Positions 35,957-45,566 of a stretch of 64,000 nucleotides of DNA are shown piece by piece. Made by a program: the position numbers and the translations under genes. Every line of letters begins with the position of its first letter. The stretch's first letter is position 1. The notes beneath the pieces were generated by a model. It saw only the letters and a list, made by a program, of their open reading frames with translations, did not search any database and was not told the DNA's origin. The stretch is from Nitrobacter hamburgensis X14 (GTDB taxonomy: Bacteria > Pseudomonadota > Alphaproteobacteria > Rhizobiales > Xanthobacteraceae), in NCBI RefSeq assembly GCF_000013885.1, contig NC_007964.1:3334001-3398000 (forward strand). The letters run 5' to 3'.

Positions 35957-36906
35957 GCTGGCACATCCGCTGGAGCGAGAAGACACGCGAGGCATTCTTC
36001 CAGAGAAGAATGCCAGTGCGGAAGCCGAACGCCAAAAACCTGCGCGGCCTTGGAACAGTCGAGACGGGAATTTGCAGGACGACGCGCCGGTGTGGGATAA
36101 TCGTCGGTGATGATCGCCTGCAGGTCAGGCACCGGCAACCCGCGACGGGCAAGCTGTTCGAAGATCGCCGTCGCGAAATCATGCCAACTGACATCGCCCT
36201 GAGCCGTCAAATGATAGATGCCGCCGACAGAACCGTGATCGGCTCGAGCTTGATGCACGATCGTGAGGATCGCCTCCGCGAGATCCAACGCCGACGTCGG
36301 CGATCCATACTGGTCGCTGACGACCAGGACCGCTGGCTGCGTGGCGGACAATCGCAGAATGGTCCGCACGAAATTCTGTCCGTACGGGCTGTAGACCCAG
36401 GCCGTCCGCAACACGATTGCACCCGGATCGACCTTCAGCACGGCGGCTTCACCCTCTAGCTTCGAACGGCCGTAAACATTAAGCGGACCGGTTTGATCGT
36501 CTTCGCGATAGGGCGAATGCTTGCGTCCGTCGAACACATAATCGGTCGAGACGTGGATGAAGGGAATGCCCTGTTCTCTTGCCACAGCGGCCATTCGTCC
36601 CGCCGCGTCACGGTTCACTCGATAGGCCCGCTTCGGCTCGGCCTCCGCGCGATCAACCGCTGTATAGGCAGCCGCATTGATGATAGCCGCGGGCGACATC
36701 GCGGTAACTGTCTCCGCAAGATCGTCACCCCGTTCGAGATCCAGTTCCGGACGCCCGACCGACACCAACGCGAGATTTCGCCGGATCGCAGCCTCTTGAA
36801 GACAACGTGCTAGTTGTCCGCTTTTGCCGACGACGAGGACAGGTCCTCGCAGTCGCGCTTCGAACTCACGCACGAACGAGACCAAGGCGCTCTCCCTTGT
36901 AGACAT
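35950..36906 (-). CDS. rfbD: dTDP-4-dehydrorhamnose reductase
   Basis: The protein has about 318 residues with GPVLVVGKSGQLARCL (NADPH site), INAAAYTAVDRAEAE, the catalytic STDYVFDG ... YGRSKLEGE (Tyr-x3-Lys) and RTAWVYSPYGQNF. It reduces the 4-keto group to give dTDP-L-rhamnose. The exact start is uncertain: ATG at 36906 gives a 20-residue lead, while TTG at 36885 has AGGGAG upstream. Either way it overlaps the 3' end of rfbB. The Rossmann motif reads GKSGQLA rather than the common GA(N/S)GQLG. Confidence 0.92.
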   Translation of the reverse strand: MSTRESALVSFVREFEARLRGPVLVVGKSGQLARCLQEAAIRRNLALVSVGRPELDLERGDDLAETVTAMSPAAIINAAAYTAVDRAEAEPKRAYRVNRDAAGRMAAVAREQGIPFIHVSTDYVFDGRKHSPYREDDQTGPLNVYGRSKLEGEAAVLKVDPGAIVLRTAWVYSPYGQNFVRTILRLSATQPAVLVVSDQYGSPTSALDLAEAILTIVHQARADHGSVGGIYHLTAQGDVSWHDFATAIFEQLARRGLPVPDLQAIITDDYPTPARRPANSRLDCSKAAQVFGVRLPHWHSSLEECLACLLAPADVPAC

Positions 36907-37918
36907 GCGCGCGCGACGGCGCCCACCATGAGCGATTGTCGAGGTACCAATGGACCGTCTGTTCGATTCCCTTTTCAAACGTGCCTTTTGGAGCCCATCC
37001 GAGTTCACGGCGCGCCTTCGACGCATCGATCGCGTAGCGCAAATCGTGCCCGGGCCGGTCGGCCACGAACCTTATCAGTGACCGCCTCTCGTCGGGCGCA
37101 GGCATCATGCAATCGAGGGTGTCGCAAATCAACTCGACGACCTCGAGATTGGTCCGCTCGCTGTTTCCGCCGAAATTGTATTTCTCTCCCGGGCTGCCGC
37201 ACCTGAGGAGAGCGATCAACCCATCGGCATGATCGTCGACATAGAGCCAGTCACGGACATTTCTTCCGCGGCCATAGATCGGCAGCGGCTTGCACTCGAT
37301 GGCGTTCAGGATGGCCAATGGAATAAGTTTTTCAGGAAATTGGTACGGACCGTAATTGTTCGAACAATTCGAAATGATGACTGGCAACTCATATGTCTTA
37401 AACCAGGCGTGCGCGAGATGATCGGAAGCCGCCTTGCTGGCAGAATAAGGCGAACTCGGCCGATAGGAGGTCTCTTCACAAAACAGGCCGGCAGCGCCAA
37501 GTGAGCCATAGACTTCATCAGTCGAGACATGGACGAAGCGAAACCGGTCGCGTCTTTCGGGCGTCAGCCGGTCGTAATATTTTCGTGCCGCCTCGAGCAT
37601 GTTGTATGTTCCGACGACATTCGTGTTGATGAAGGCCGACGGACCAGTAATCGAGCGATCGACGTGACTTTCTGCTGCGAGATGGATCGTTGCATCCGGC
37701 TCATACTTCGCGAAAACACCTTCCACATCCGCACGGTCGCAGATATCCACTTGCTCGAACGCGTAGCCGGGCTCTCCGGCGAGCGCATCCAGCGAGCGTA
37801 GATTGGCCGCGTAGGTAAGCTTGTCGATGTTGACGACGGCCGTCCCGTAGCCCAAGACAAGGCGACGGCAGACCGCTGAACCGATGAAACCTGCCCCACC
37901 CGTCACCAACACACGCAT
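36866..37918 (-). CDS. rfbB: dTDP-glucose 4,6-dehydratase
   Basis: The 350-residue extended SDR starts MRVLVTGGAGFIGSAVCRRL and has HLAAESHVDRSI, FVHVSTDEVYGSLG with the catalytic Asp-Glu, and YSASKAASDHL (Tyr-x3-Lys). It converts dTDP-glucose to dTDP-4-keto-6-deoxyglucose. ATG at 37918 has GGAGGG 6 bases upstream. It follows rfbC by 17 bases and overlaps rfbD, so the four genes form one unit. Confidence 0.95.
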   Translation of the reverse strand: MRVLVTGGAGFIGSAVCRRLVLGYGTAVVNIDKLTYAANLRSLDALAGEPGYAFEQVDICDRADVEGVFAKYEPDATIHLAAESHVDRSITGPSAFINTNVVGTYNMLEAARKYYDRLTPERRDRFRFVHVSTDEVYGSLGAAGLFCEETSYRPSSPYSASKAASDHLAHAWFKTYELPVIISNCSNNYGPYQFPEKLIPLAILNAIECKPLPIYGRGRNVRDWLYVDDHADGLIALLRCGSPGEKYNFGGNSERTNLEVVELICDTLDCMMPAPDERRSLIRFVADRPGHDLRYAIDASKARRELGWAPKGTFEKGIEQTVHWYLDNRSWWAPSRAHVYKGERLGLVRA

Positions 37919-37935
37919 CGGGCCGCCCTCCACTG

Positions 37936-38484
37936 CTATTCGAAAACCGGGGCAAGATCGACCAACATCGGCAGCCCGCGATCCTTCTCAGACAAATTCG
38001 CCTCTGCCGAAGCAACAGGCCATTCAATTCCCAATCTGGAGTCGGCCCAGTTGACCCCGCTGTCATGCGCAGCCGAATAGACCTGATCGACCTTGTAAAA
38101 GACGACCGTATCGGGCTCGAGCGTGCAAAAGCCATGGGCAAAGCCTGCCGGAACGAGGAGTTGCTCGTTACTCTCACTGCTCAGCTCCATTGCAACATGC
38201 CTCCCAAAGCTTGACGACGAGCGGCGGAGATCGACAGCCACATCCAAAATGCTGCCGCGTAGCACACGAACCAACTTCGTCTGAGCGAAAGGCGGCCGTT
38301 GAAAGTGCAGGCCACGAACGGTTCCTGGTCGATCGGAGCTCGATTGATTGTCCTGGAGAAAATCGCAATCAAGGCCTTGCGCAGCAAAGTCCGCGCGCTG
38401 GAACGTCTCGCAAAAATATCCTCGGGTGTCGGAAAATCGTGGCGTCCTGATCAGCTTGACATCAGGAATTGCCAAACAATGCAC
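37936..38484 (-). CDS. rfbC: dTDP-4-dehydrorhamnose 3,5-epimerase
   Basis: The 182-residue cupin-fold enzyme has RFSDTRGYFCETF, DNQSSSDRPGTVRGLHFQ with the catalytic His, RGSILDVAVDLRRSS and LLVPAGFAHGFCTLE. It epimerises C3 and C5 of the 4-keto sugar. GTG at 38484 gives the normal family length and has GGAGG about 8 bases upstream. The frame extends to 38583 but with unconserved residues. It is the first gene of rfbCBDA and is divergent from the wzc-like gene. Confidence 0.93.
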   Translation of the reverse strand: MHCLAIPDVKLIRTPRFSDTRGYFCETFQRADFAAQGLDCDFLQDNQSSSDRPGTVRGLHFQRPPFAQTKLVRVLRGSILDVAVDLRRSSSSFGRHVAMELSSESNEQLLVPAGFAHGFCTLEPDTVVFYKVDQVYSAAHDSGVNWADSRLGIEWPVASAEANLSEKDRGLPMLVDLAPVFE

Positions 38485-38896
38485 CTCCAGCCGCCTCCGC
38501 ACTCCCTTGCCATCGGAACACAGCACACTCCTGTCGTCGGAAGGGAAAAGCTGGGACACTTCACACAACAAACCCACTATCACCTCCCGCTCTGCATCTT
38601 AGATGAAAGGCCCGGTTATAACCGATAACCATTTAAAAAATAAGAATTAAATAATCCATCGCTCGACAACGGATGCAATTTTATCGTGCGCGGTAACAAC
38701 GATTTATTTCAAGGAGTTTCGCCAAACCCCAAGACGTCAGACGCATTCAAAGCTCGAATTAATTCTAAACCACCACTATTTAATTTAAGCAACCACTTTC
38801 TTTATATGTTGCATTGGTATTTAATCGACCACAGGCATCGAAAACCAATCATTTCCGGCGCTTCAACATTTATCGGCCGGAGCCTGGGGCACCCTG
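38485..38896. promoter_or_regulatory. Divergent AT-rich promoter region between rfbC and the wzc-like gene
   Basis: This 412-base spacer carries AT-rich blocks at about 38628-38700 and 38740-38830. AGAATTAAATA at 38643 matches the repeated motif upstream of 8380. CGAATTAATTCTAAA near 38755 carries the related AGAATTAA on the opposite strand. Both EPS precursor (rfb) and export (wzc-wza) genes start here, so it is a natural control point. Confidence 0.5.
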
Positions 38897-41215
38897 ATGC
38901 AACAGACCAATATAACGCAGAATGACCGAACTCACGCGTTGCTCGACAGCGTCATGCCGCGGGAGCAAGCCGAAGAAGGCGGCCTCGGCGAAACCGTCAA
39001 CTTCGCACTGGGATTTTTGCGACGGCAATATGCGGTGATTATATTCACTGCCGCGCTCGCCCTGGCGGCGAGCACAATCTATTTGCGGATCACGCCACCG
39101 ACATATACTGGGCAGGTCAAGATTCTGTTCGAAAATCCGAAGGCTCAATTTGTCCAGCAACAGTCCGTGCTGGCCGAAATACCGATCGACAACGCGCAAC
39201 TTGAAACCCAGATTCAGATATTGAAGTCAAAAGCCGTCGCAACTTCGGTCATCAATCAGCTCGGGCTGGCTGATGATCCGGATTTCAAGGCTTCGGGTCG
39301 ACCGTTGCTTTCCGTCTTACGGGGCATCCGGGGGTGGTTCGGCAGTGCACCGGCGGATGTTCAGGTCGGGCGGCAGGGCGTGCTGATGGACGGCCTCGTT
39401 GCTGCTTTTAACAACCGGCTGTCGGCTGTCCGGCTTGGCTACAGCACTGTGATCGAAATCAGTTTTAGCGCCAGCAATGCAGAACGGGCCGCGGAGATCG
39501 CGAATGCAGTTGCCAACGCCTATGTTACTGACAAGCTCAACGCGAAGTTCGAAGCAAATCGCATCGCAACGAGCTGGCTGCAGGACCGCCTCAAGGCGTT
39601 GGGCCAGCAGGCTCTGACAGCAGAACGTGCGGTCAACGCATTCAAGTCCCAGAACAACATCGTTGCCGCGGACGGCAAGCTCATGGACGAGCAGCAGGTC
39701 ACCGAGCTTAACAGTCGCCTGGTCGCCGCACGAGCACAGACATCTGATGCATTGGCACGTCTGGACAGATTTAAGACTATTCTTCGTCAGAACGACGCGA
39801 ATACTGCAAATGCCAGCCTCGACGCCTCTGTTTCGGAAGCGTTGAGCAGCCCCATCATCAATAATCTGCGACAACAGTATCTGGAACTTTCAAGACGCGA
39901 GAGAGATTGGTCCGCCCGCTTCGGCCGCAACCACCTGGCGGTCGTGAATCTGCGCACCCGAATGCGCGATCTGCGTACGTCGATTCTGGATGAAGTGCGC
40001 CGGCTCTCCGAAACCGCCAGGAGCGATTACGAGGCCGCCAAGCAACGGCAAGGGGCCATTGAAAAGCAGCTTTCGCAAGCAGTATCGCGGTCCCGGACGA
40101 CAAATTCCGCTGAAGCGACCATGCGCGAGCTCGAGACCAGCGCCAAAAGCTATCGCAGTCTGTATGAGAGCTTCTTGCAGCGCTACATGGGGGCAGTCCA
40201 GCAAGAGTCATTCCCCATCACCGAGGCGCGGGTGATTTCACCCGCATCGCCACCTCAGAGCAAAAGCAAGCCGAAGTCTATTCTTGTCATGATACTTGGC
40301 CTTCTCGGTGGCTTGGCTCTGGGAACAGGACTTGCGTTCCTTCGAGACATGCTGGATCGGGTTTTCCGCACCAGCGCACAGGTTGAGGCGATGCTGCATA
40401 TGCCTTGCGTTTCCCTGGTGCCACTCCTGAAAGCTGCCGAACCCAAGCAGTTGCATGAACACGCCGACAAGGCATCGGACCAGGGAACGATCGTGCGTCG
40501 CTCCGGAGTTTATTGGGCCGCATCCGACATGCCGTTATCGCGCTTTGCCGAGTCGATTCGCTCGATCAAGCTGGCCGTCGATCTGAATGTGACAAATTCA
40601 TCCAACAAGGTCGTCGGCATCACGTCCTCGCTCCCGAATGAGGGCAAATCGACGATCACTGCCGCATTGGCCCAACTCATGGCTCACGCGGGCGCGCGCG
40701 TTATCCTCGTGGACTGCGATCTCAGAAACCCTTCGCTGTCCTGTAATCTGGCCCCTCACGCAAGCGTCGGCCTTGTCGAGGTGATTTCCGGCGAATGTCC
40801 TCTGGATGAGGCGATCTGCAAGGATCCCAAGACGAACCTTTCCTTCCTGCCAACGGTCAAGAAACAGCCGCTGTTCCACGCTTGCGAGATGCTCTCGGCC
40901 GCGACCACCAAACATTTGTTCGATCACCTACGGGCGACCTACGATTATATCGTGGTCGATCTTCCGCCGCTGGCCCCGATTGTTGACGTACGAGCGACTG
41001 CGCCGCTGATAGACTGCTTCGTTTTGGCAATAGAATGGGGACGCACCAAGACAGACGTCGTGCAGCACGCCCTCCATACTGCCCCAAGTGTGCATGCCGC
41101 CCTCATCGGCGCCGTGCTCAACAAGACGAACATGCAAGCCATCAGGCGCTACGATAATTATCACAACGATTATTATAGCAATAAGCACTTTGCTCGGTAC
41201 GGCTACACAGCATAA
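38897..41215 (+). CDS. Wzc-type polysaccharide co-polymerase / BY-kinase
   Basis: The 772-residue protein has an N-terminal Wzz domain with two membrane helices (YAVIIFTAALALAASTIYL near 45-65 and ILVMILGLLGGLALGTGLAF near 465) and long periplasmic coiled coils between. The C-terminal tyrosine-kinase domain has Walker A SSLPNEGKSTIT (about residue 578), Walker A' ILVDCDLRNP (about 605) and Walker B YIVVDLPPLAP. It ends in a tyrosine cluster (YDNYHNDYYSNKHFARYGYT) for autophosphorylation. It controls chain length and export with Wza. ATG at 38897 has GGGG 8 bases upstream. The wza-like gene follows 125 bases on. Confidence 0.92.
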   Translation: MQQTNITQNDRTHALLDSVMPREQAEEGGLGETVNFALGFLRRQYAVIIFTAALALAASTIYLRITPPTYTGQVKILFENPKAQFVQQQSVLAEIPIDNAQLETQIQILKSKAVATSVINQLGLADDPDFKASGRPLLSVLRGIRGWFGSAPADVQVGRQGVLMDGLVAAFNNRLSAVRLGYSTVIEISFSASNAERAAEIANAVANAYVTDKLNAKFEANRIATSWLQDRLKALGQQALTAERAVNAFKSQNNIVAADGKLMDEQQVTELNSRLVAARAQTSDALARLDRFKTILRQNDANTANASLDASVSEALSSPIINNLRQQYLELSRRERDWSARFGRNHLAVVNLRTRMRDLRTSILDEVRRLSETARSDYEAAKQRQGAIEKQLSQAVSRSRTTNSAEATMRELETSAKSYRSLYESFLQRYMGAVQQESFPITEARVISPASPPQSKSKPKSILVMILGLLGGLALGTGLAFLRDMLDRVFRTSAQVEAMLHMPCVSLVPLLKAAEPKQLHEHADKASDQGTIVRRSGVYWAASDMPLSRFAESIRSIKLAVDLNVTNSSNKVVGITSSLPNEGKSTITAALAQLMAHAGARVILVDCDLRNPSLSCNLAPHASVGLVEVISGECPLDEAICKDPKTNLSFLPTVKKQPLFHACEMLSAATTKHLFDHLRATYDYIVVDLPPLAPIVDVRATAPLIDCFVLAIEWGRTKTDVVQHALHTAPSVHAALIGAVLNKTNMQAIRRYDNYHNDYYSNKHFARYGYTA

Positions 41216-41261
41216 CCGGTGTTATTGGCCTCATTAAATCGGAGGCCGGCGCTCCAATCTC

Positions 41262-41283
41262 CCGAATTAATTAGTGAATTCGG
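41262..41283. promoter_or_regulatory. Inverted repeat between wzc-like and wza-like genes
   Basis: CCGAATT at 41262-41268 and its complement AATTCGG at 41277-41283 form a 7-bp inverted repeat with an 8-base AT-rich spacer, just upstream of the wza-like gene. There is no T-tract. It could be a regulator site or a processing hairpin in a shared transcript. Confidence 0.3.
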
Positions 41284-41340
41284 TAGAAGCCCAGTGTGGC
41301 AGACCGGCAACAAGCTTTGGTTTTTCGCTCCGCGACAGCC

Positions 41341-42663
41341 ATGAAGCTCTGGCCTGAATCAGTCTGGAATGCGAAGTTGCTGCCAGTTACCGCTAGCGCA
41401 GGGGATTTGGCTCTGTCCGGCACGAAGCCTCGGTGGGCTAAAGTCAGAAATATCAGCTTGGCTCTCGCCGCACTTTCTTGCGGCGGTTGCACAGTTGTGC
41501 CCACCACCGGCCCGCAGAGCACGGACATCCGCATGGGCCAGGCAGGCGAACAACCGGAAAGCCTTCCCTATGCCCTCGTGAAGTTAAACCCAGATGTTGT
41601 TCGGATTCTGGCTCAATTTACGCCAAAGCTGTCCAGCGCATTCGCAAACCGATCCCCTCCCACGGCATTTCGCTTCGGGATTGGCGATACCATCAGTGTG
41701 ACAATTTTTGAGGCCGCCGCGGGCGGCCTGTTCATCCCCGTCGAAGCCGGTGTGCGTCCGGGTAATTTTGTTACAATCCCTAACCAGGCGGTCGATAACA
41801 ACGGCAATATTTCTGTGCCCTACGCGGGGGCTGTTCGCGCAAAAGGCAAGACACCCGTTGAGGTTCAACAGGCGATCGTCTCAGCCCTTAGCAACCGCGC
41901 CATCGAGCCTCAGGCGGTGGTGTCGCTTGTCGATCAGCGAACGTCACTGATCAGCGTGCTGGGCGATGTTCATTCCGCCGGCCGCTTCCCTGCAAGCGCC
42001 TCCGGCGAACGCGTTCTGGATGTGATCGCGCGGGCGGGCGGCCCCAGCACGCAAGGTTACGACACATGGGTAACACTTGAACGCGCAGGACACCGCGCGA
42101 GCGTCCCATTTGGCGCGCTGGTCTATGAGCCGTCGAACAATATCTATGTTCTTCCGAACGATACGATCTATCTTTACAATCAGCCGCAGACCTTCGTCGC
42201 GTTCGGCGCCGCCGGGACGCAGGGACAATACAAGTTCGATGCGTGGCGGATTTCACTCGCAGAAGCCGTCGGAAAACATGGAGGCCTCAACGATTCGCTT
42301 GCCGATCCTGGGTCCGTATTTCTTTATCGCGGTGAAACCCGGGAGGTCGCCGAGCGACTTGGGGTCGATTGCTCAAGATTTCAAGGACCAATTATTCCGA
42401 TCATTTACAACGTGAACTTGCGGGATCCTTCCGGATACTTCCTGGCTCAGGCATTCGACATTCGGAACAAGGACGTGATCTACACGTCGAACTCTCCCTT
42501 GGTGGAAACGACGAAGTTCCTGAGTTTTCTGAGAACTATTATGGCTACCGCCAACGACCCGATCGTCTACGCAACGAATGCCTACGCGTTGAAGGCGGCA
42601 ATCAACGGGGTTGCTCCAACAACGATTGTTAATCCCCCGACCCCCATCGCCGTCACCCGCTAA
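41341..42663 (+). CDS. Wza/GumB/KpsD-type polysaccharide export protein
   Basis: The protein has 440 residues (455 if GTG at 41296 is used). A hydrophobic segment followed by cysteine (ISLALAALSCGGCTVV) suggests a lipoprotein signal, but the residues before Cys do not match a canonical lipobox. The Poly_export domain has FRFGIGDTISVTIFEAAAGG, NNGNISVPYAGAVRAKGKT and SLBB-like repeats (ISVLGDVHSAGRFPASASG). It should form the outer-membrane channel for EPS. The unusually long N-terminus before the signal makes the true start uncertain. Confidence 0.88.
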   Translation: MKLWPESVWNAKLLPVTASAGDLALSGTKPRWAKVRNISLALAALSCGGCTVVPTTGPQSTDIRMGQAGEQPESLPYALVKLNPDVVRILAQFTPKLSSAFANRSPPTAFRFGIGDTISVTIFEAAAGGLFIPVEAGVRPGNFVTIPNQAVDNNGNISVPYAGAVRAKGKTPVEVQQAIVSALSNRAIEPQAVVSLVDQRTSLISVLGDVHSAGRFPASASGERVLDVIARAGGPSTQGYDTWVTLERAGHRASVPFGALVYEPSNNIYVLPNDTIYLYNQPQTFVAFGAAGTQGQYKFDAWRISLAEAVGKHGGLNDSLADPGSVFLYRGETREVAERLGVDCSRFQGPIIPIIYNVNLRDPSGYFLAQAFDIRNKDVIYTSNSPLVETTKFLSFLRTIMATANDPIVYATNAYALKAAINGVAPTTIVNPPTPIAVTR

Positions 42664-42694
42664 TACCAAGACTTGTTGATCAAAACCGGTACGC

Positions 42695-42829
42695 TCAATC
42701 ACGCATTCCGATGAACATAATGCGCCAAGGCTGATCGATTAGCCTGTTCCAGGTGTAGCAGCAGTGATCGACGATATCTTCGTAGGACTTGAACACGCGG
42801 TTCGACAACCAATTGTCGCGCATGAACTC
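42695..42829 (-). pseudogene. IS630-family transposase, C-terminal fragment
   Basis: The minus strand encodes MRDNWLSNRVFKSYEDIVD then HCCYTWNRLIDQPWRIM and a stop, the invariant C-terminus of IS630-type transposases. A TAA sits just upstream at 42832-42830, so nothing precedes it in frame. It begins only 32 bases after the wza-like stop. Its missing N-terminal part matches the fragment at 47864-48729 in orientation and order, so both are probably halves of one element. Confidence 0.75.
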
Positions 42830-43155
42830 TTATGTTCGTAGTCAAGCCATTTGGACGTAAAAGGCCGATCGGGGCGATTGGCCTCGGTGGCAGAGGATAA
42901 AGCTATTGCGCGGAGCAGGAGGCAGGGTCGATAAGGCGACGGTTGAGCAGACTCTGGATGCGCGGGTTGGGTACCGCATTTCCGTATGTTCGTCCGGAGC
43001 TGCCTCGATCTGCCAACGGGCATCGATAACGTGTCATCGGCCACACAATTCATTCGAGGATTCCCCACCAAGGCCCTGCCTCCAGCATCGCGCAATCGCA
43101 ATTGGCAGGTCTTCGATTCTGCCCTCCGTTAGAAAGCGTGAGCCGCCCTATCTGC
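42830..43155. other. Non-coding stretch inside the IS pile-up
   Basis: About 330 bases with only overlapping low-complexity open frames. No transposase, RNA gene or terminal repeat was recognised. It is probably debris of insertion sequences. Confidence 0.35.
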
Positions 43156-43404
43156 TCAGCATGCCGCGCCTTGTTTGGGCTGAGGCGGTTCGACTTCTTG
43201 GCCGATTGCCCATAGGAACGCCGACATTTCTCGGGCGATTGCTGTGGTGACAACAGTTTGCCGTTTCCCTACCGCCGCCAACCTTCGGTAACGGGCGCAT
43301 AAACGAAGCTGCGCTTTCCATGCGATCGCCCGTACATTCTTGGGCAAGCGCTCCTGCCGCACCTCCAGAGGCCGGCTTAGCCGGGCCGCATATCGATAGG
43401 TCGT
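43156..43404 (-). pseudogene. IS110-family transposase, C-terminal fragment
   Basis: The minus strand reads RAIAWKAQLRLCARYRRLAA then GKRQTVVTTAIAREMSAFLW and stops. It aligns with the C-terminus of the intact IS110 transposase at 43509-44624 (REIAWKAQSRLTARYRML). No N-terminal part is present. It faces the intact copy head to head, only about 100 bases away. Confidence 0.75.
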
Positions 43405-43508
43405 AAGACCGTATGTCCGTCTTCGATGGTGAGGTGGCTCGCCCTACACTGCGCGTCCGAGGGTTGCTCGGGCAGGCCGAGCCGATCCTCACCACAGGAG
43501 GACGAGCC

Positions 43509-44624
43509 GTGCAGGATTATAGAGAAGCTTTTGTCGGGATCGATGTTGCCAAACTGAAGAATGCGGTCGCGGTTGCAGACGGCGGCCGAAACGGAGAGAT
43601 CCGTTATTTCGGTGAAGTCGAGTCATCGGACGCGAGTATGCGCCGGGCGATCCAGCGAATCGCCTCAAGATTTGACCACGTATATTTTTGTTATGAGGCT
43701 GGTCCCACCGGTTATGGCCTATATCGGTTGATCCGTTCGCTCGGTTACGACTGCTTAGTGGTCGCCCCGTCGTTAATCCCAAGGAAGCCGGGCGATCGGG
43801 TGAAGACAAACCGGCGGGACTCGCTATCGCTCGCCCGGCTGTTGAGGGCCGGCGAGCTGACGGCGGTATGGGTTCCGGACGAGGGTCATGAGGCCATGCG
43901 GGATCTTGTGCGCGCTCGTGCGGCCGCCGTCGAGACATTACGCGTGCATCGGCAGCAGATCAGCGCTTTCATGCTCAAGCATGGCCGTATCTATCCCCGC
44001 AAGAAGGGCTGGACGATGCGCTACCTGCGCTGGCTGCAGGAACAGAAGTTTGAACATCCCGCCCATCAGATCGCTCTCCAGGAAATGGTTGAGGCGGTCC
44101 GCATCTCGAAAGAACGAGTGGAAAGACTGGAAAGGGTGATCGAGGAGTTTGTGCCCGAGTGGTCTCTCGCGCCGGTCGTCCGGGCGTTGCAGACATTGCG
44201 CGGCGTAGATCTGATCGTCGCCGTGACATTCACCACCGAAGTCGGCGATGTACGTCGGTTTGAGAGCCCTCGTCAATTAATGGGCTATCTCGGTCTCGTT
44301 CCCGGAGAACGATCAACCGGAGAGACAGTCAGACAGAGCGGCATTACCAAGGCCGGAAACGGCCGCGTTCGGCACATGCTTGTCGAAAGTGCATGGACCT
44401 ATCGGCATCCGCCCCGCGTCGGCAAGGTGAAACTTTACCGGCTTGAGCAAGCGCCGCAAGCGGTGCGCGAGATCGCATGGAAAGCGCAGAGCCGATTGAC
44501 CGCACGTTACCGGATGTTGATCGGACGGGGCAAGCGGACGACGGTAGTCTGCACGGCGATCGCTCGCGAATTGGTCGGCTTCATGTGGGCCGTTGCAAGG
44601 GAGGCGCAGCCGAGGTTGCAATAG
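43509..44624 (+). CDS. IS110-family transposase (intact)
   Basis: The 371-residue protein has the N-terminal DEDD-type domain (FVGIDVAKLKNAVAV, YEAGPTGYGLYRLI, VKTNRRDSLSLARLLRAG) and the C-terminal transposase-20 domain (LQTLRGVDLIVAVTF, LMGYLGLVPGERSTG, ITKAGNGRVRHMLVESAW). GTG at 43509 is chosen because AGGAGG lies 7 bases upstream; the frame opens at 43413. The gene appears complete. The outer ends could not be defined, as IS110 elements lack inverted repeats. Confidence 0.88.
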   Translation: MQDYREAFVGIDVAKLKNAVAVADGGRNGEIRYFGEVESSDASMRRAIQRIASRFDHVYFCYEAGPTGYGLYRLIRSLGYDCLVVAPSLIPRKPGDRVKTNRRDSLSLARLLRAGELTAVWVPDEGHEAMRDLVRARAAAVETLRVHRQQISAFMLKHGRIYPRKKGWTMRYLRWLQEQKFEHPAHQIALQEMVEAVRISKERVERLERVIEEFVPEWSLAPVVRALQTLRGVDLIVAVTFTTEVGDVRRFESPRQLMGYLGLVPGERSTGETVRQSGITKAGNGRVRHMLVESAWTYRHPPRVGKVKLYRLEQAPQAVREIAWKAQSRLTARYRMLIGRGKRTTVVCTAIARELVGFMWAVAREAQPRLQ

Positions 44625-44922
44625 ATCGTCATGAAGAACAAGATCATCTCGCGTATGGGCGGGGGCGGAACGACGGCAGGGGAATGCCCGTCAGACGCTT
44701 TGTGGCCGGCAATGACCGACGCCCGCAGTAAGATAGGAACAGCCCCGGACGCATAATCGGGAATGCGGTATCCAACCCGCGCATCAGAGCTTGATCACCG
44801 ACGTCCTACAGTTCCGCCCCCACCCATGCGCGACCATCAGATTGAACTGCCATTCCTCGTAAGGGACGAAGGGGCGATATTGCACGCTTGGTGTATTGAC
44901 AGCGGACATCAGAGCGGTGTTC
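44625..44922. other. Probable 3' non-coding end of the IS110 element
   Basis: About 300 bases between the IS110 stop and the IS66 fragment. IS110 elements carry a non-coding 3' segment, which probably occupies the first part. No gene was identified. Confidence 0.35.
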
Positions 44923-45566
44923 TCAGGCCACGTCCCGGAGCGCCGGGGCCACGGGATAGGCCCATGGCAGCAGATCGTCGATTTGGCTGTTCGGGTGAGC
45001 GTTGACGATCTTTGTGATGACGTCGGCGAGATAGGCGTGCGGTTCGATGCCCATGAGTTTGCAGGTCTCGATTAGCGAGGCGATGACGGCCCAATGCTCG
45101 CCGCCGCCGTCGGAGCCAGCGAACAGAGCGTTCTTACGGCTCAGGGCAATCGGCCGGATCGCGCGTTCGACGGTATTGGAGTCGATCTCGATGCGGCCGT
45201 CATCGAGGAAGCGCGTTAGACCTTCCCAGCGCGACAGGGCATAGCGGATGGCCTCAGCCAGTTTGCTCTTCTGGCTGATCAGGCCAAGCTTGGCGCGCAG
45301 CCAGGGTTCAAGCTCATCGATGATCGGCCGGCTCCTTTGCTGCCTGGCGTCGCGCCTTTCCTCGGCGCCGCGGCCACGGATATCGCTCTCGATGGCATAG
45401 AGTCCGGCGATGCGTTCGAGCGCCTCGCTGGCGATCGGCGCCGGCCCGGCCGCGGCGAGTTCGTAGAAGCGTCGGCGCACATGGGCCCAACAGAATGCCA
45501 GTCGCACGTCACCACGCTCGGCGAGTACGCGATAGCCGGCGTAGCCATCGACCTGAAGGGCAGCCT
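44923..45566 (-). pseudogene. IS66-family transposase (TnpC), C-terminal fragment
   Basis: Reading leftward from about 45566: LQVDGYAGYRVLAERGDVRL, FCWAHVRRRFYELAAAG, NTVERAIRPIALSRKNALF and LLPWAYPVAPALRDVA before the stop. This is the C-terminal third of an IS66 transposase with its last acidic catalytic residue (NTVERAI). The upstream edge joins an IS110 fragment in the same orientation, so the 5' two-thirds are absent. Confidence 0.8.
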
